From Sipunculus nudus (lineage: Eukaryota; Annelida; Sipuncula; Golfingiida; Sipunculidae), in NCBI GenBank assembly GCA_026874595.1, contig CM049318.1, positions 15,796,241 to 15,860,240 on the forward strand: DNA of 64,000 nucleotides, read 5' to 3'. Shown here in pieces: positions 1-12,720 of this stretch (position 1 is the first letter of the stretch; every line of letters starts with the position of its first letter). The position numbers and the translations under genes are program-made. A model generated the notes under the pieces. That model ran no database searches. It was not told the DNA's origin and saw nothing but the letters and a program-made list of their open reading frames with translations.

Positions 1-1680
1 CATAACTTCCTGCAGACTGGTGGCGCCACCTGTATTTTCGATTTTTTTACGAATTTTTTTCTCTATTTTTGAGACCTTTAAAAATGTGAACATCTGTTAA
101 TAAGGCACAAATCGTAAAGACTGGACCTAGAATCTTAATTCTTGACACACTGAGAGGTCCATGAAAAATCTCCTTGGAAACCAGAAATTAGGTCTCTGTT
201 ACCCATATCCTTTGAGATATGGGGCCCCAAAGTACCCCCCCAGAATAGTCAAAAATTTTATAAAAAAAAACTTCAATATCTCAATAACTACATTACTGAT
301 GGTCATGATTTTTGGCATACATATTGATCATGAGATGTTCCATCAGGTCCTGCAGACTGGTGGCGCCACCTGTATTGTTCGATTTTTTACGATTTTTTCC
401 TCTATTTTTTAGACCTTTAAGGATGCTGTCATCTGTTAACTTTGCACAAATAGTAACGACTGGACCTAAAATCTTCATTCTTGACACACTGAGAGAACTA
501 TGAAAAGTCTCCATGGAAACCAGAAATTAGGTCTCTGTTACCCATATCCTTCAAGCTATGGGGCCACAAAGTACCCCCACAGAAAAGTCAAAAATTTCAT
601 ACAAACACTTCAATATCTCATTAACTACTTGACTGATGGTCATGATTTTTGGCATTCATCTTGATCATGAGATGTTCCATCAGTCTGCAGACTGGTGGCG
701 CCACCTGTATTTTTCGATTTTTTACGAATTTTTTTCTCTATTTTGAGACCTTTAAAACTGTGAACATCTGTTAACAAGGCACAAATCGTAAAGACTGAAC
801 CTAGAATCTTAATTCTTGACACACTGAGAGGTCCATGAAAAGTCTCCAGGGAAACGAGAAATTAGGTCTCTGTTACCCATATCCTTTGAGCTATGGGGCC
901 CCAAAGTACCCCAAAGAATAGTAAAAAATTTCCTACAAAAACTTCAATATCTCAATAACTACATCACTGATGGTCATGATTTTTGGCATACATATTGATC
1001 ATGAGATGTTCCATCAGTTCCTGTAGACTGGTGGCGCCACCTTTATTGTTCGAATTTTTTTTACGATTTTTTCCTCTATTTTTGAGATCTTTAAGGATGC
1101 TGTCATCTGTTAGCGTGGCACAAATCGTAACGACTGGACCTAGAATCTTCATTTTCAACACACTGAGAGACCTATGAAAAGTCTCCATGGAAACTAGAAA
1201 TTAGGTCTCTGTTACCCATATCCTTTGAGCTATGGGCCCCAAAGTACCCCCAGAATAGCCAAAAGATTCATACAAAAACTTCAATATCTCATTAACTACA
1301 TCAATGATGGTCATGATTTTTGGCATACGTATTAATCATGGAGTGTTTCATCAGTTTCTGCAGACTGGTGGTGCCACCTGTATTTGTTCGGGTTTTTTTT
1401 TTACAATTTTTTTCTCTATTTTTGAGACCTTTTAAGATGTGAACATCTGTAAACAGGGCACAAATAATAAAGACTGGACCAAGAATCTTCATTCTTGACA
1501 CACAAGGAGACCCATGAAATGTCTCCATGGAATCCTGAAATAAGGTCTCTGTTACCCATATTCTTTAAGCTGTATGACCCCAAAATACCCCCCCCCAGAA
1601 TAATGGAAAATTTGATACAAAAACTGCAGTATCTCAATAACTACAACACAATTTTTCTGAAACTTACACCAATTATCGGG
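1..1680 (+). repeat. Tandem array, ~336-bp unit, five copies
   Basis: The anchor TGCAGACTGGTGGCGCCACC (one base changed in two copies) starts at about 11, 351, 686, 1022 and 1359, giving spacings of 340, 335, 336 and 337 bp. Each unit also carries a 'gagacctttaa..atg' block, a 'gaaattaggtctctgttaccc' block and a 'caatatctcaataactac' block. The array is already under way at base 1, so it continues to the left of the window. Open frames here (for example 964-1188 minus) recur in register with the repeat and are not genes. The unit shares its central palindrome and an 'atatctca' box with the 280-bp satellite that follows directly. Confidence 0.93.
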
Positions 1681-1699
1681 TCACATGTGAACTGGTGCC

Positions 1700-4600
1700 T
1701 AACCAATTTGCGTTGACCTCTGACCTCTCCTGTCTGCCCAGTGTCCATTTGTGCCTCTGTTTCATCACATAAACCCTCATATCTCAGGAACCGTTTGACC
1801 GATCAGGAAATAAAATTTATACAAATGAAGCCCTTGGATAGCTTTATAACATATACAAAAAATGGTGGCGCCACCTGTAACCCTGTTTGCACAGTGTCCA
1901 TCTGTTCATCTGCCTTGCGTTAAAATCATCCATATCTCTGCAGTGAATTGACTAATTCACGTGAAATTCCGCATGCTTATACATCCTGGATAGCTTTATT
2001 GATTTTATGATAGGTGGCGCCACCTATATTCACGTTCACGCTGCAGACATCCAAGCTCATATCTCAGGAACCGTTTGACCTATCAGGAAATAAAATTTAT
2101 ACAAATGTAGCCCTTGCATAGCTCCATAACATACACAAAAAATGGTGGCGCCACCTGTAACCATGTGTGCACAGTGTCCATCTGTTCATCTGCTTTGTGT
2201 TAAAATCACTCATATCTCTGCAGTGAATTGACTAATTCACCTGAAATTCGGCATGCTTGTACATCCTGGACAGCTTTCTTGATTTTATGACAGGTGGCAC
2301 CACCTATATTCACGTTCACGCTGCAGACATCCAAGCTCATATCTCAGGAACCATTTGACCGATCAGGAAATAAAATTTATGCAAATGTAGCCCTTGGATA
2401 GCTTCATGACATACACAAAAAATGGTGGCGCCACCTGTAACCATGTTTGCACAGTGTCCATCTGTTCATCTGCCTTGTGTTAAAATCACTCATATCTCTG
2501 CAGTGAATTGACTAATTCACCTGAAATTCGGCATGCTTATACATCCTGGATAGCTTTCTTGATTTTATGACAGGTGGCGCCAGCTATATTCACGTTCACG
2601 CTGCAGACATCCAAGCTCATATCTCAGGAACCGTTTGATCGATCAGGAAATAAAATTGATACAAATGTAGCCCTTAAATAGCTTCATAACATACACAAAA
2701 AATGGTGGCGCCCATTGTAACCATGTTTGCACAGTGTCCATCTGGTCATCTGCCTTGGGTTAAAATCACTCATATCTCTGCAGTGAATTGATTAATTCAC
2801 CTGAAATTCGGCATGCTTGTACATCCTGGATAGCTTTCTTGATTTTATGACAGGTGGCACCACCTATATTCACGTTCACGCTGCAGACATCCAAGCTCAT
2901 ATCTCAGGAACCATTTGATCGATCAGGAAATAAAATTTATACAAATGTAGCCCTTGCATAGCTTCATAACATACACAAAAAATGGTGGCGCCACCTGTAA
3001 CCATGTTTGCACAGTGTCCATCTGTTCATCTGCCTTGTGTTAAAATCACTCATATCTCTGCAGTGAATTGATTTATTCACCTGAAATTCGGCATGCGTAT
3101 ACATCCTGGATAGCTTTCTTGATTTTATGACAGGTGGCACCACCTATATTCACGTTCACGCTGCAGACATCCAAGCTCATATCTCGGGAACCGTTTGACC
3201 GATCAGGAAATAAAATTCATACAAATGTAGCCCTTGGATAGCTTCATAAAATACTCAAAACATGGTGGCGCCACCTGTAACCATGTTTGCACAGTGTCCA
3301 TCTGTTCATCTGCCTTGTGTTAAAATCACTCATATCTCTGCAGTGAATTGACTTATTCACCTGAAATTCGGCATGCGTATACATCCTGGATAGCTTTCTT
3401 GATTTTATGACAGGTGGCACCACCTATATTCACGTTCACGCTGCAGACATCCAAGCTCATATCTCGGGAACCGTTTGACCGATCAGGAAATAAAATTCAT
3501 ACAAATGTAGCCCTTGGATAGCTTCATAAAATACTCAAAACATGGTGGCGCCACCTGTAACCATGTTTGCACAGTGTCTATCTGTTCATCTGCCTTGGGT
3601 TAAAATCACGCATATCTCTGCAGTGAATTGACTAATTCACCTGAAATTCGGCATACTTATACATCCTGGATAGCTTTCTTGATTTTATGACAGGTGGCGC
3701 CAGCTATATTCACGTTCACGCTGCAGACATCCAAGCTCATATCTCAGGAACCGTTTGATCGATCAGGAAATAAAATTTATACAAATGTAGCCCTTAAATA
3801 GCTTCATAACATACACAAAAAATGGTGGCGCCCATTGTAACCATGTTTGCACAGTGTCCATCTGTTCATCTGCCTTGGGTTAAAATCACTCATATCTCTG
3901 CAGTGAATTGATTAATTTACCTGAAATTCGGCATGCTTGTACATCCTGGATAGCTTTCTTGATTTTATGACAGGTGGCACCACCTATATTCACGTTCACG
4001 CTGCAGACATCCAAGCTCATATCTCAGGAACCATTCGATCGATCAGGAAATAAAATTTATACAAATGTAGCCCTTGCATAGCTTCATAACATACACAAAA
4101 AATGGTGGCGCCACCTGTAACCATGTTTGCACAGTGTCCATCTGTTCATCTGCCTTGTGTTAAAATCACTCATATCTCTGCAGTGAATTGACTTATTCAC
4201 CTGAAATTCGGCATGAGTATACATCCTGGATAGCTTTCTTGATTTTATGACAGGTGGCACCACCTATATTCACGTTCACGCTGCAGACATCCAAGCTCAT
4301 ATCTCGGGAACCGTTTGACCGATCAGGAAATAAAATTCATACAAATGTAGCCCTTGGATAGCTTCATAAAATACTCAAAACATGGTGGCTCCACCTGTAA
4401 CCATGTTTGCACAGTGTCCATCTGTTCATCTGCCTTGTGTTAAAATCACTCATATCTCTGCAGTGAATGGACTAATTCACCTGAAATTCGGCATGCGTAT
4501 ACATCCTGGATAGCTTTCTTGATTTTATGACAGGTGGCGCCACCTACATTCACGTTCACGCTGATGACATCCAAGCTCATATCTTAGGAACCGTTTCACC

Positions 4601-6830
4601 GATCAGGAAATAAAAATTATACAAATGTAGCCCTTGGATAGTTTTATAACATACACAAAAATGGTGGCGCCACCTGTAACCATGTTTGCATAGTGTCATT
4701 CTGTTCATCTGCCTTGGGTTAAAATGACTCATATCTCTGCAGTGAATTGACTAATTCATCTGAAATTCGGCATGCGTATACATCCTGGATAGCTTTCTTG
4801 ATTTTATGACAGGTGGCACCACCTATATTCACGTTCACGCTGCAGACATCCAAGCTCATATCTCGGGAACCGTTTGACCGATCAGGAAATAAAATTTATA
4901 CAAATGTAGCCCTTGGATAGCTTCATAAAATACTCAAAACATGGTGGCGCCACCTGTAACCATGTTTGCACAGTGTCTATCTGTTCATCTGCCTTGGGTT
5001 AAAATCACGCATATCTCTGCAGTGAATTGACTAATTCACCTGAAATTCGGCATACTTATACATCCTGGATAGCTTTCTTGATTTTATGACAGGTGGCGCC
5101 ACCTATATTCACGTTCACGCTGCAGACATCCAAGCTCATATCTCAGGAACCGTTTGATCGACCAGGAAATAAAATTTATACAAATGTAGCCCTTGGATAG
5201 CTTCATAAAATATTCAAAACATGGTGGCGCCACCTGTAACCATGTTTGCACAGTGTCCATCTGTTCATCTGCCTCGTGTTAAAATCACTCATATCTCTGC
5301 AGTGAATGGACTAATTCACCTGAAATTCGGCATGCGTATACATCCTGGATAGCTTTCTTGATTTTATGACAGGTGGCGCCACCTACATTCACGTTCACGC
5401 TGATGACATCCAAGCTCATATCTCAGGAACCGTTTGACCGATCAGGAAATAAAATTTATACAAATGTAGCCCTTGGATAGTTTTATAACATACACAAAAA
5501 ATGGTGGCGCCACCTGTAACCATGTTTGCACAGTGTCCATGTGTTCATCTGCCTTGGGTTAAAATCACGCATATCTCTGCAGTAAATTGACTAATTCACC
5601 TGAAATTCGGCATGCGTATACATCCTGGATAGCTTTCTTGATTTTATGACAGGTGGCGCCACCTATATTCACGTTCACGCTGCAGACATCCAAGCTCATA
5701 TCTCGGGAACCGTTTGACCTATCAGGAAATAAAATTTATACAAATGTAGCCCTTGGATAGCTTCAGAAGATACACAATAAATGGTGGCGCCACCTGTAGC
5801 CATGTTTGCACAGTGTCCATCTGTTCATCTGCCTTGTGTTAAAATCACTCATATCTCTGCAGTGAATGGACTAATTCACCTGAAATTCGGCATGCGTATA
5901 CATCCTGGATAGCTTTCTTGATTTTATGACAGGTGGCGCCACCTACATTCACGTTCACGCTGATGACATCCAAGCTCATATCTTAGGAACCGTTTCACCG
6001 ATCAGGAAATAAAAATTATACAAATGTAGCCCTTGGATAGTTTTATAACATACACAAAAATGGTGGCGCCACCTGTAACCATGTTTGCATAGTGTCATTC
6101 TGTTCATCTGCCTTGGGTTAAAATGACTCATATCTCTGCAGTGAATTGACTAATTCATCTGAAATTCGGCATGCGTATACATCCTGGATAGCTTTCTTGA
6201 TTTTATGACAGGTGGCGCTACCTACACTAAAGTTTACGCTGCAGACATCCAAGCTCATATCTCGGGAACCGTTTGACTGATTGGGCCAAAATTTTGTATG
6301 TGTATGGATCTCACATAGGTCTTTATCATACACAAAACTGGAGGGGCCACCTGCAACCATTTTTGCACATTTTGCACAGCGTCTGTCTGTTTGTCTTCTG
6401 AGGCCTAAAATCACTCATTTCTCTGTAGTGGTTTGACATAACTGCCTAAAATTTTGCAGGTTTATACATCCTGGACAGCTTTCTTGATTTTATGACAGGT
6501 GGCGCCACCTAAATTCTAGTTAATGCTGCACACATACAAGCTAATATCTCAGGAACCGTTTGACTAATTGGGCCAAAATTGTGTATGTGTTTAGATCTCA
6601 CATAGGTCTTTATCATACACAAAACTGGAGGGGCCACCTGCAACCATTTTTGCACAGTGTCTGTCTGTTTGTCTGCCGTGGGCTAAAATCACTCATACAC
6701 ATATAGTGGTTTGACTTTTCTGCCTAAAATTTCGCATATGTATACAACTTGAACAGCTTGCTGGATTTGTTGTAGGTGGCACAACCTACATACACATTCA
6801 GACTGCAGACATTCATGCCAATATGCAACA
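1700..6830 (+). repeat. 280-bp satellite array (16 good copies, 2 diverged at the right edge)
   Basis: GGTGGCG of the first palindrome falls at 1864, 2144, 2424, 2704, 2984, 3264, 3544, 3824, 4104, 4384, 4663, 4943, 5223, 5503, 5783 and 6062: every step is 280 or 279 bp. Two degraded copies follow near 6341 and 6627 ('gaggggccacctgcaacc'). Each unit has a second palindrome about 149 bp after the first (2012-2025, AGGTGGCGCCACCT), and the two halves resemble each other, so the unit is a dimer of ~131- and ~149-bp monomers. Shared variants show block duplication: 2704 and 3824 carry 'gcgcccattg'; 4663 and 6062 carry 'gcatagtgtcattctg'. No open frame runs through it. Confidence 0.96.
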
Positions 6831-9428
6831 TACCTCACTCTATTTCCCCTTGCCACTCAATCCATGCCTCACTTCACCCGTTCCACTCTGATTTTTGCGG
6901 ATACACATAGTCACTTGTGGGCTACCCATGTTCTAGTTTTTAAAGTTTACACATTTTTTCTCTATTTATAGATATATAAATACAGACTTAATTTTGGCCT
7001 GTTTGTTAATCTATTTGATGCTTCAGTTGAATGAGTATATACTACCATTCTGATGATAAAATTTCCTTTTGTGAATCTCTTCCCAGTCAGCTGAGCGTCA
7101 TGACCCATGGGTCACTTGTTTTTAAATATTATAGCCACTATAATACCTTTAGTGGTATATTAATGGACCATAGACGGTCGTTTTTGAGTGTCAAAAACAG
7201 CCTCTTTCTAGTTTCAATTTCAGCTGAGCGCAATGGTCCACAGGCAACATTTTAGCAATATTAATTTTTTTAAAATTAACGAACGATTACTGTAGACCAT
7301 ATATAATTAACATAACCTGTAACTTAACATGCAAATATTCTGTTGGCGGCTCCTATTGAACACCCTTCAGCTGAGCGTAAAATACCAGCCGGTTATCAAT
7401 AAGGTTAAATGAGAATATACTGAATCTCTGAATCCTCGGAGGTCTTGGGAGAAAAAATAAGAGAATTTGACAGTTTTTTTAAAGAGACAACCATATAGGG
7501 GGGGGGGGGGGGCGAGTAGAACTGTGTAGGTGGCGCCATCTTTCACCTTAAACGGGGAATGTTTTCTTAAAGATCACAGCAGATTACAGGGAATTCTTTG
7601 CACATTTTATATATTGATTTGAGTGTTTGCATTACGTTTCGTCCAAAAGTGCATAAATTATGGTTAACTCTCACAGAGTGTAACTTTTTTATAAAGAAAT
7701 GTTCATGTGTGTGTAACATTTTATCATTCAAAACAATATGTTCGTTCCGGATTTGTAAACATTGAGAAAATCTAACATCCAAGTGTTCCTTGCCTCAACG
7801 TGTTTAGACCCCTTATCCTGGTGTCTGGTTGCAGGGTCAAGACCTGGTGCGAGGTCAATCGAATTTGTGAACAACATACAGAGGTTAGTGTTTAGTACAC
7901 CTCATTAATCGGCACATAAGCAGGAGGAAGTATGCAGTACTGCCATGTCATGTCGTCCGAAACCGTAATAGGAAATTGCAGATGTACATACTATAGCAAT
8001 GCTAGCATTTAAAATAGCAGCATTAAACGTAGCTAGCATTAAATGTATGCTGAAATCCGGGGAAATAGAACTATAAACACTTAGGACTTTAAGCTAAATA
8101 AAATAAAAACTTTCAAGATTGTACAATTACAGCCTATTGTTGCACTATTACCAAAATGTTCTTACATCTCCTATACTCCCCCGTCTGTGCTTCGACCGCC
8201 ACCCCAAAAAATTATATTCTAAGGACATTTATCCGTCACAATGTCTAAAGTTATATCGCTCACCGAGGACCGCACTGTAAGGCTCTATGAGGATGCAAAT
8301 ATTTTAGTCATTGTTGACAGTTTCTCATGGCTACAAGTATGCTGTCACTTGACACGTTCCATACCAGTCGTTTTAGCATACTTGTTAACAAAACCCACCA
8401 AGTTCGAGTCCAATTACGTTTTGACTCAGCATATTGGTATATCCTTCTGCATGTTTGTTGAGTTTCTGAACGTCCGCATGCAAAAAAAGGCTCGCACTAC
8501 TCTTATTTAATAATAGGTCGAATTTTGCTCCCACGTTGTTTCCACTCATGCCGTAGAAAAAAAAAACAAAACGAAGAATTCAAACATAGGTAAATTTGTG
8601 ATTTCACACTGCCATGCAGTGCTGCGCGTCCTGACGTTGTTTCTGCTACTGTATAAACCACTTTTAATTTGCTTATTTTTGTTCAGAAACCATTAAGAAA
8701 GTCACAATATGGCATACTTTAAGGCTCTGCATAAAAATGATAACCATTTTGCGTAAACTGACAATCAACTGACGAGTATCACGCTGTTTCGAAACGAGCA
8801 GAACAACACGTGTAAACATCCTGACTCTGTTGTTTCGCGCGGTGTATACGGGACGATGATGTTAGCCTTTCTGTAAAAAAACAACTGCGCATGTAGAACA
8901 ACGGTTGTTATTGCGTGAGTTATGTTGTGAACACACACACAGGAACGGGTAAAAGCTTATACCATCCCGGCAGAGGCAAAAAAAATTTTCTCGGGAAACC
9001 TGGAAATATCATCTAAAAAATCTTAATATGGATCTTAAAATAATCCCAACAATGCCTACATGACGATAGAGGATGTATAATTTGACGGTGTCACAAATTC
9101 TATACTGAGCAAACTCCAAGGTCATCTTATTGTCAGAGTTCATTTTACGGTGTTTTTTTTTACACGCATACACACACGATTTTTTTTCCACAAGATTACA
9201 ATATAAAACGAACAGGAATAACACTGCTATCATGTTTAATGTGGTCTAACTAATATTGCTGTTTCCACTTGCATTGCAGATATACACAAACTATTGTTTT
9301 CGTTTTCGATATTTAGGACCCTTGTTGTATTATTTTTTTTTTGGATACAGTAAATATTTTTTTTTGTTTTGTTACAACTGCTGTAAAATATAGAGATCGC
9401 TAATGCTGAAACAATTATCAGTATTTTA
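6831..9428. other. Non-coding stretch, no supported gene
   Basis: No exon or element could be supported here. Visible details: CAGCTGAGCG three times at 7088, 7221 and 7368 (spacings 133 and 147); a run of 13 G near 7500-7512; an isolated palindrome copy GGTGGCGCCATC at 7529-7540. The open frames at 7567-7782 minus and 8241-8510 plus show no recognisable domain or compositional sign of coding. Confidence 0.5.
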
Positions 9429-9429
9429 T

Positions 9430-9828
9430 TTTACTATGCTAAAATCAGTAGCTTAGCAAGTCTTGCATAGACAGTCCATGTCTCGCAGCCATACAGCAGG
9501 CAAGTTATGCCTTGTAGACCTGGATCATGGTTTCAAGATGGATGCCTCTCCGCTCCCAGACGTTTGAGTGGAGGCGACCAAAAGCAATGTGGCTTTTTCA
9601 ACTATGTTGTTAACCTCGTCATCTTTTTTTTCTGTCTTTGACAATGTGCTGCCCAGATATGTGAATTTGTCCACCACCTTCAGATTTGACCAAGGCACCA
9701 TGGTGGAGGGTCATCTTTTTGATTTCCTGGTGCTGGTTGGTGCATCACTTAGTCTTCTTAATGCTGATGGTAAGCCCGTAGTTGTCACATGCATGAGCCA
9801 TGTTGTGCTGCATGTCTGATTCTGAAAA
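9430..9828 (-). pseudogene. Non-LTR retrotransposon reverse-transcriptase fragment (RTE/jockey-like), dead
   Basis: Read on the minus strand, three pieces match the C-terminal part of the reverse transcriptase of a common invertebrate non-LTR element. They are, in order, 'AHACDNYGLTISIKKTK' (near 9795-9745), 'KFTYLGSTLS' followed by an acidic 'DDEVNNIVEKA' stretch (near 9680-9590), and a degenerate segment near 9520-9440 reading '..AVWLRDMDCLCKTC', which corresponds to the 'LLYGCETWT' region of these proteins. The pieces lie in different frames and are broken by stops, so this is a 5'-truncated, decayed copy. Assignment to the endonuclease-RT (RTE or related) type rests on recalled family motifs. 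The plus-strand open frame over the same interval is its shadow. Confidence 0.75.
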
Positions 9829-10009
9829 TAGATTCAGTGTGCAATGACTGCGTGTTAAACACCATGTTTAAATTACAGTTGGTTTCCGTCTTTCTGTGTG
9901 TTCTCTTGTAAACAGTAACAATAACATCAACGTGTCAATGCAGCTGTAGGGGATTTCCAAACGAAGTCCCTTTCTTGAGTCGTTCTATTTCTAGCGGATC
10001 CACTTCAGG

Positions 10010-10011
<2 letters not shown>

Positions 10012-10059
<48 letters not shown>

Positions 10060-10066
10060 ATATATA
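10012..10066. repeat. (TA)n-(GT)n microsatellite
   Basis: About 38 bp of alternating TA followed by a short GT run and more TA. It lies just before the first recognisable sequence of the ~320-bp satellite. Confidence 0.95.
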
Positions 10067-10099
10067 AATATTAAAAAAAGGCGCCCGCATACTTTCAAA

Positions 10100-12720
10100 A
10101 TATTATAAAACAGATTTTTCGCTATGTTAAGCCCTTTGAAATACGAAGCAGTAAAAAAAATCGCACGGTCACAATTTTGTAGCGATTGATCTGAAACTTA
10201 CAGGGTTAATTGAAAAACAAAAGTCCTGGAAGCCTATTGTTTTTAAACAATATAGGTCAATTATCAAATGTCATGGTCATCGAAAAACTATGAAATTTTA
10301 TCTCTTTTAGTCATAAATGTGTCAATATTAGACCTATCTTCACAAACTTTGACTCATTTGCTTCCTCTGAGTCTTGGCCATATCTCTCAAACCGTAAACC
10401 TGACCTGCATAAAGTTTAACTCATATTAACCGGCTTCTGTGGCTCAGGGGTAGAGCGCAGGACTCAACGCTGAGAGATCGTGAGTTCGAATCTCAGCCGA
10501 GGCGGTGAGATTTTCCACGGTCGGTCCCCCCCCCCCAGGGTGAGCGCTCTGCAGGCTTAATGGGGAGACTGTGCCATCAGTCGTGTCTCACTCACTAACG
10601 AATGCGCCTTTCGGGGGTTCCTCGGTGTTATGACCCAGTCATGGGGATGGCACACACCCAGGGCCCGCAGGAGTGGTATACCGAACCTGGTTGACGCCAG
10701 GAAAATTTGGATATAAACCGGAACTGAACTCTGCAGAGTACATATACTTAGTCAAGCAAAAGCATTAAAAACGAAGGCGGTTACCTCTACCAAAAACAAA
10801 AATCTTTAAGAAAAGTTTAGCTCATCTTATTTCTCTTCACCTTTTCCATAAACTTATTTTATCATCTGTTATCTCAGACGTGTCACGTTGTCAGTATGTC
10901 TGGCTATTGCATACAAGTTCGCCTGTTTGCTGGTTCTTGCATTTTAAATTAGCAACTTCAGGCAACAGTTCTGCGAGAATCCTTTTGAAACTGCTACATC
11001 TTATGTCTTACACTAGTATCAAAAGTAAATTTTTATTTTTTATAAAATAGCCGCTAGTGGGCGCTGCACTTAAAACACTATAACGGTATTGGTCATATCT
11101 CCCGAGGTATACACTTTACCTGCATAAACTGTAGCTCATTTTGTTCCTCTTCACCTTCTCCATAAGCTAAATTAGTCATCTGTAATCTTAGATTTCAAAC
11201 TTTGTCAGTATGTCTGTCTGTTTGTCAGTATTCCTCCATTTCGGCTGCTTGCTGGTTCTTGCGTTATACAAATAGCATTTTAAAGGCCACAGTTTCCTTA
11301 TGTAACTAGAACAACGTATCTCTTACACTCGAAAGTGATTTTTCATTTTCGGGAAAGAGACGCTTGGGGCGCTGCACACGAAACACTTCAACATATCATT
11401 TTTAGGCCATATCTCCAAAAGTATTAACCTTATCTACGTACATTATACCTCATTTGGTTTAGCTCATCTTATTTCTCTTCACCTTTTCCATAAACTTATT
11501 TTATCATCTGTTATCTCAGACGTGTCACGTTGTCAGTATGGCTGGCTATTGCATACAAGTTCGCCTGTTTGCTGGTTCTTGCATTTTAAATTAGCAACTT
11601 CAGGCCACAGTTCTGCGAGAATCCTTTTGAAACTGCTACATCTTATGTCTTACACTAGTATCAAAAGTAAATTTTTATTTTTTATAAAATAGCCGCTAGT
11701 GGGCGCTGCACTTAAAACACTATAACGGTATTGGTCATATCTCCCGAGGTATACACCTTACCTGCATAAACTGTAGCTCATTTTGTTCCTCTTCAACTTC
11801 TCCATAAGCTAAATTAGTCATCTGTAATCTTAGATTTCAAACTTTGTCAGTATGTCTGTCTGTTTGTCAGTATTCCTACATTTCGGCTGCTTGCTGGTTC
11901 TTGCGTTATACAAATAGCATTTTAAAGGCCACAGTTTCCTTATGTAACTAGAACAACGTATCTCTTACACCCGAAAGTGATTTTTCATTTTCGGGAAAGA
12001 GACGCTTGGGGCGCTGCACACGAAACACTTCAACATATCATTTTTAGGCCATATCTCCAAAAGTATTAACCTTATCTACGTACATTATACCTCATTTGGT
12101 CCCCTATGCTTTCTCCAGGAGATGGATTGGTCAGCTGTTATCTGTGATATATCAGTGTGTCAGTTTGTCCGTCTCTTTGTCAGTTATTGTTGCCTCCCTG
12201 ACATATAGCAATCCAAAGCAGTCCCTCTGAATTTTATACCGGTGATAGAACCCATGAAGGTCTAGAAGTTTCATGCCTTTTAATGGTAATAAGTCAAGGT
12301 CAAGATCATAAAACATTACAAAATCTTTTTTTCTTCATATCTTCTGATTTTTTTTCGGAACCGCATAAACTGAAACTCATTATACTCGAGTACTGTTCTC
12401 ACTTTTATGTAACCATGGTTACGCATTTTTCAGGAAAGTTCGTGATATTCCAAAATATGGAATCTCATTTTTCTAACATTTTTCTAGGTGAATGTCATAA
12501 AAAGCCAAAATATTATTTTGCTCCTAACTTCGTCAAGTATAGCCCTATCTACTCAAACTCTAGCTTATTTGTTTTGTCTCTGCGTTTCCCACTCTGAGGA
12601 GCCAGGTTGTGTCAGTCTGTCAGTATGTCTCTCTGTTCGTCTTTTGTTGTCAGTTTCTCCCGCTTGCTTGTTCTTTGGTCTGACATACATCATTCTGCAG
12701 TCCACATTGTTTTAGCAATG
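10100..12720 (+). repeat. ~320-bp satellite in plus orientation, including a 642-bp dimer duplicated almost exactly
   Basis: Monomers carry, in order, 'agctcat..ttcctcttcacctt', a 'gtcagtatgtctg' box, 'gctggttcttgc', 'gctagtgggcgctgca' and 'ggtcatatctcc'. Starts at 10819, 11133, 11461 and ~11789 give alternating lengths of 314 and 328 bp. The dimer 10819-11460 recurs at 11461-12102 with only a handful of substitutions, so that duplication is recent. Flanking monomers (10100-10430 and 12103-12720) are much more diverged. A SINE interrupts the array at 10425-10811. The 'gtctgtctgtttgtc' and 'atatctc' boxes are shared with the diverged right edge of the 280-bp satellite. Confidence 0.9.
10425..10811 (+). 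mobile_element. tRNA-derived SINE with target-site duplication
   Basis: The head at about 10431-10505 looks like a tRNA. It has an A-box-like TGGCTCAGGGGTAGAGC (10440-10456) and a B-box GAGTTCGAATCTC (10482-10494). A poly-C run (about 10527-10538), a unique body of about 200 bp and an A-rich end ('accaaaaacaaaaatc') follow. The insertion is bracketed by AAAGTTTAACTCAT (10411-10424) and AAAGTTTAGCTCAT (10812-10825), a 14-bp duplication with one mismatch, and it splits one satellite monomer. It is not a working tRNA gene, since no clean acceptor or anticodon stem can be drawn. SINEs of this build are mobilised by LINEs; the partner LINE is not identified. Confidence 0.85.

Noticed and set aside
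6118-6414. 98-codon minus-strand open frame at the right edge of the 280-bp array
   Set aside because: It lies entirely in diverged satellite units and has no domain; its openness follows from repeat decay.
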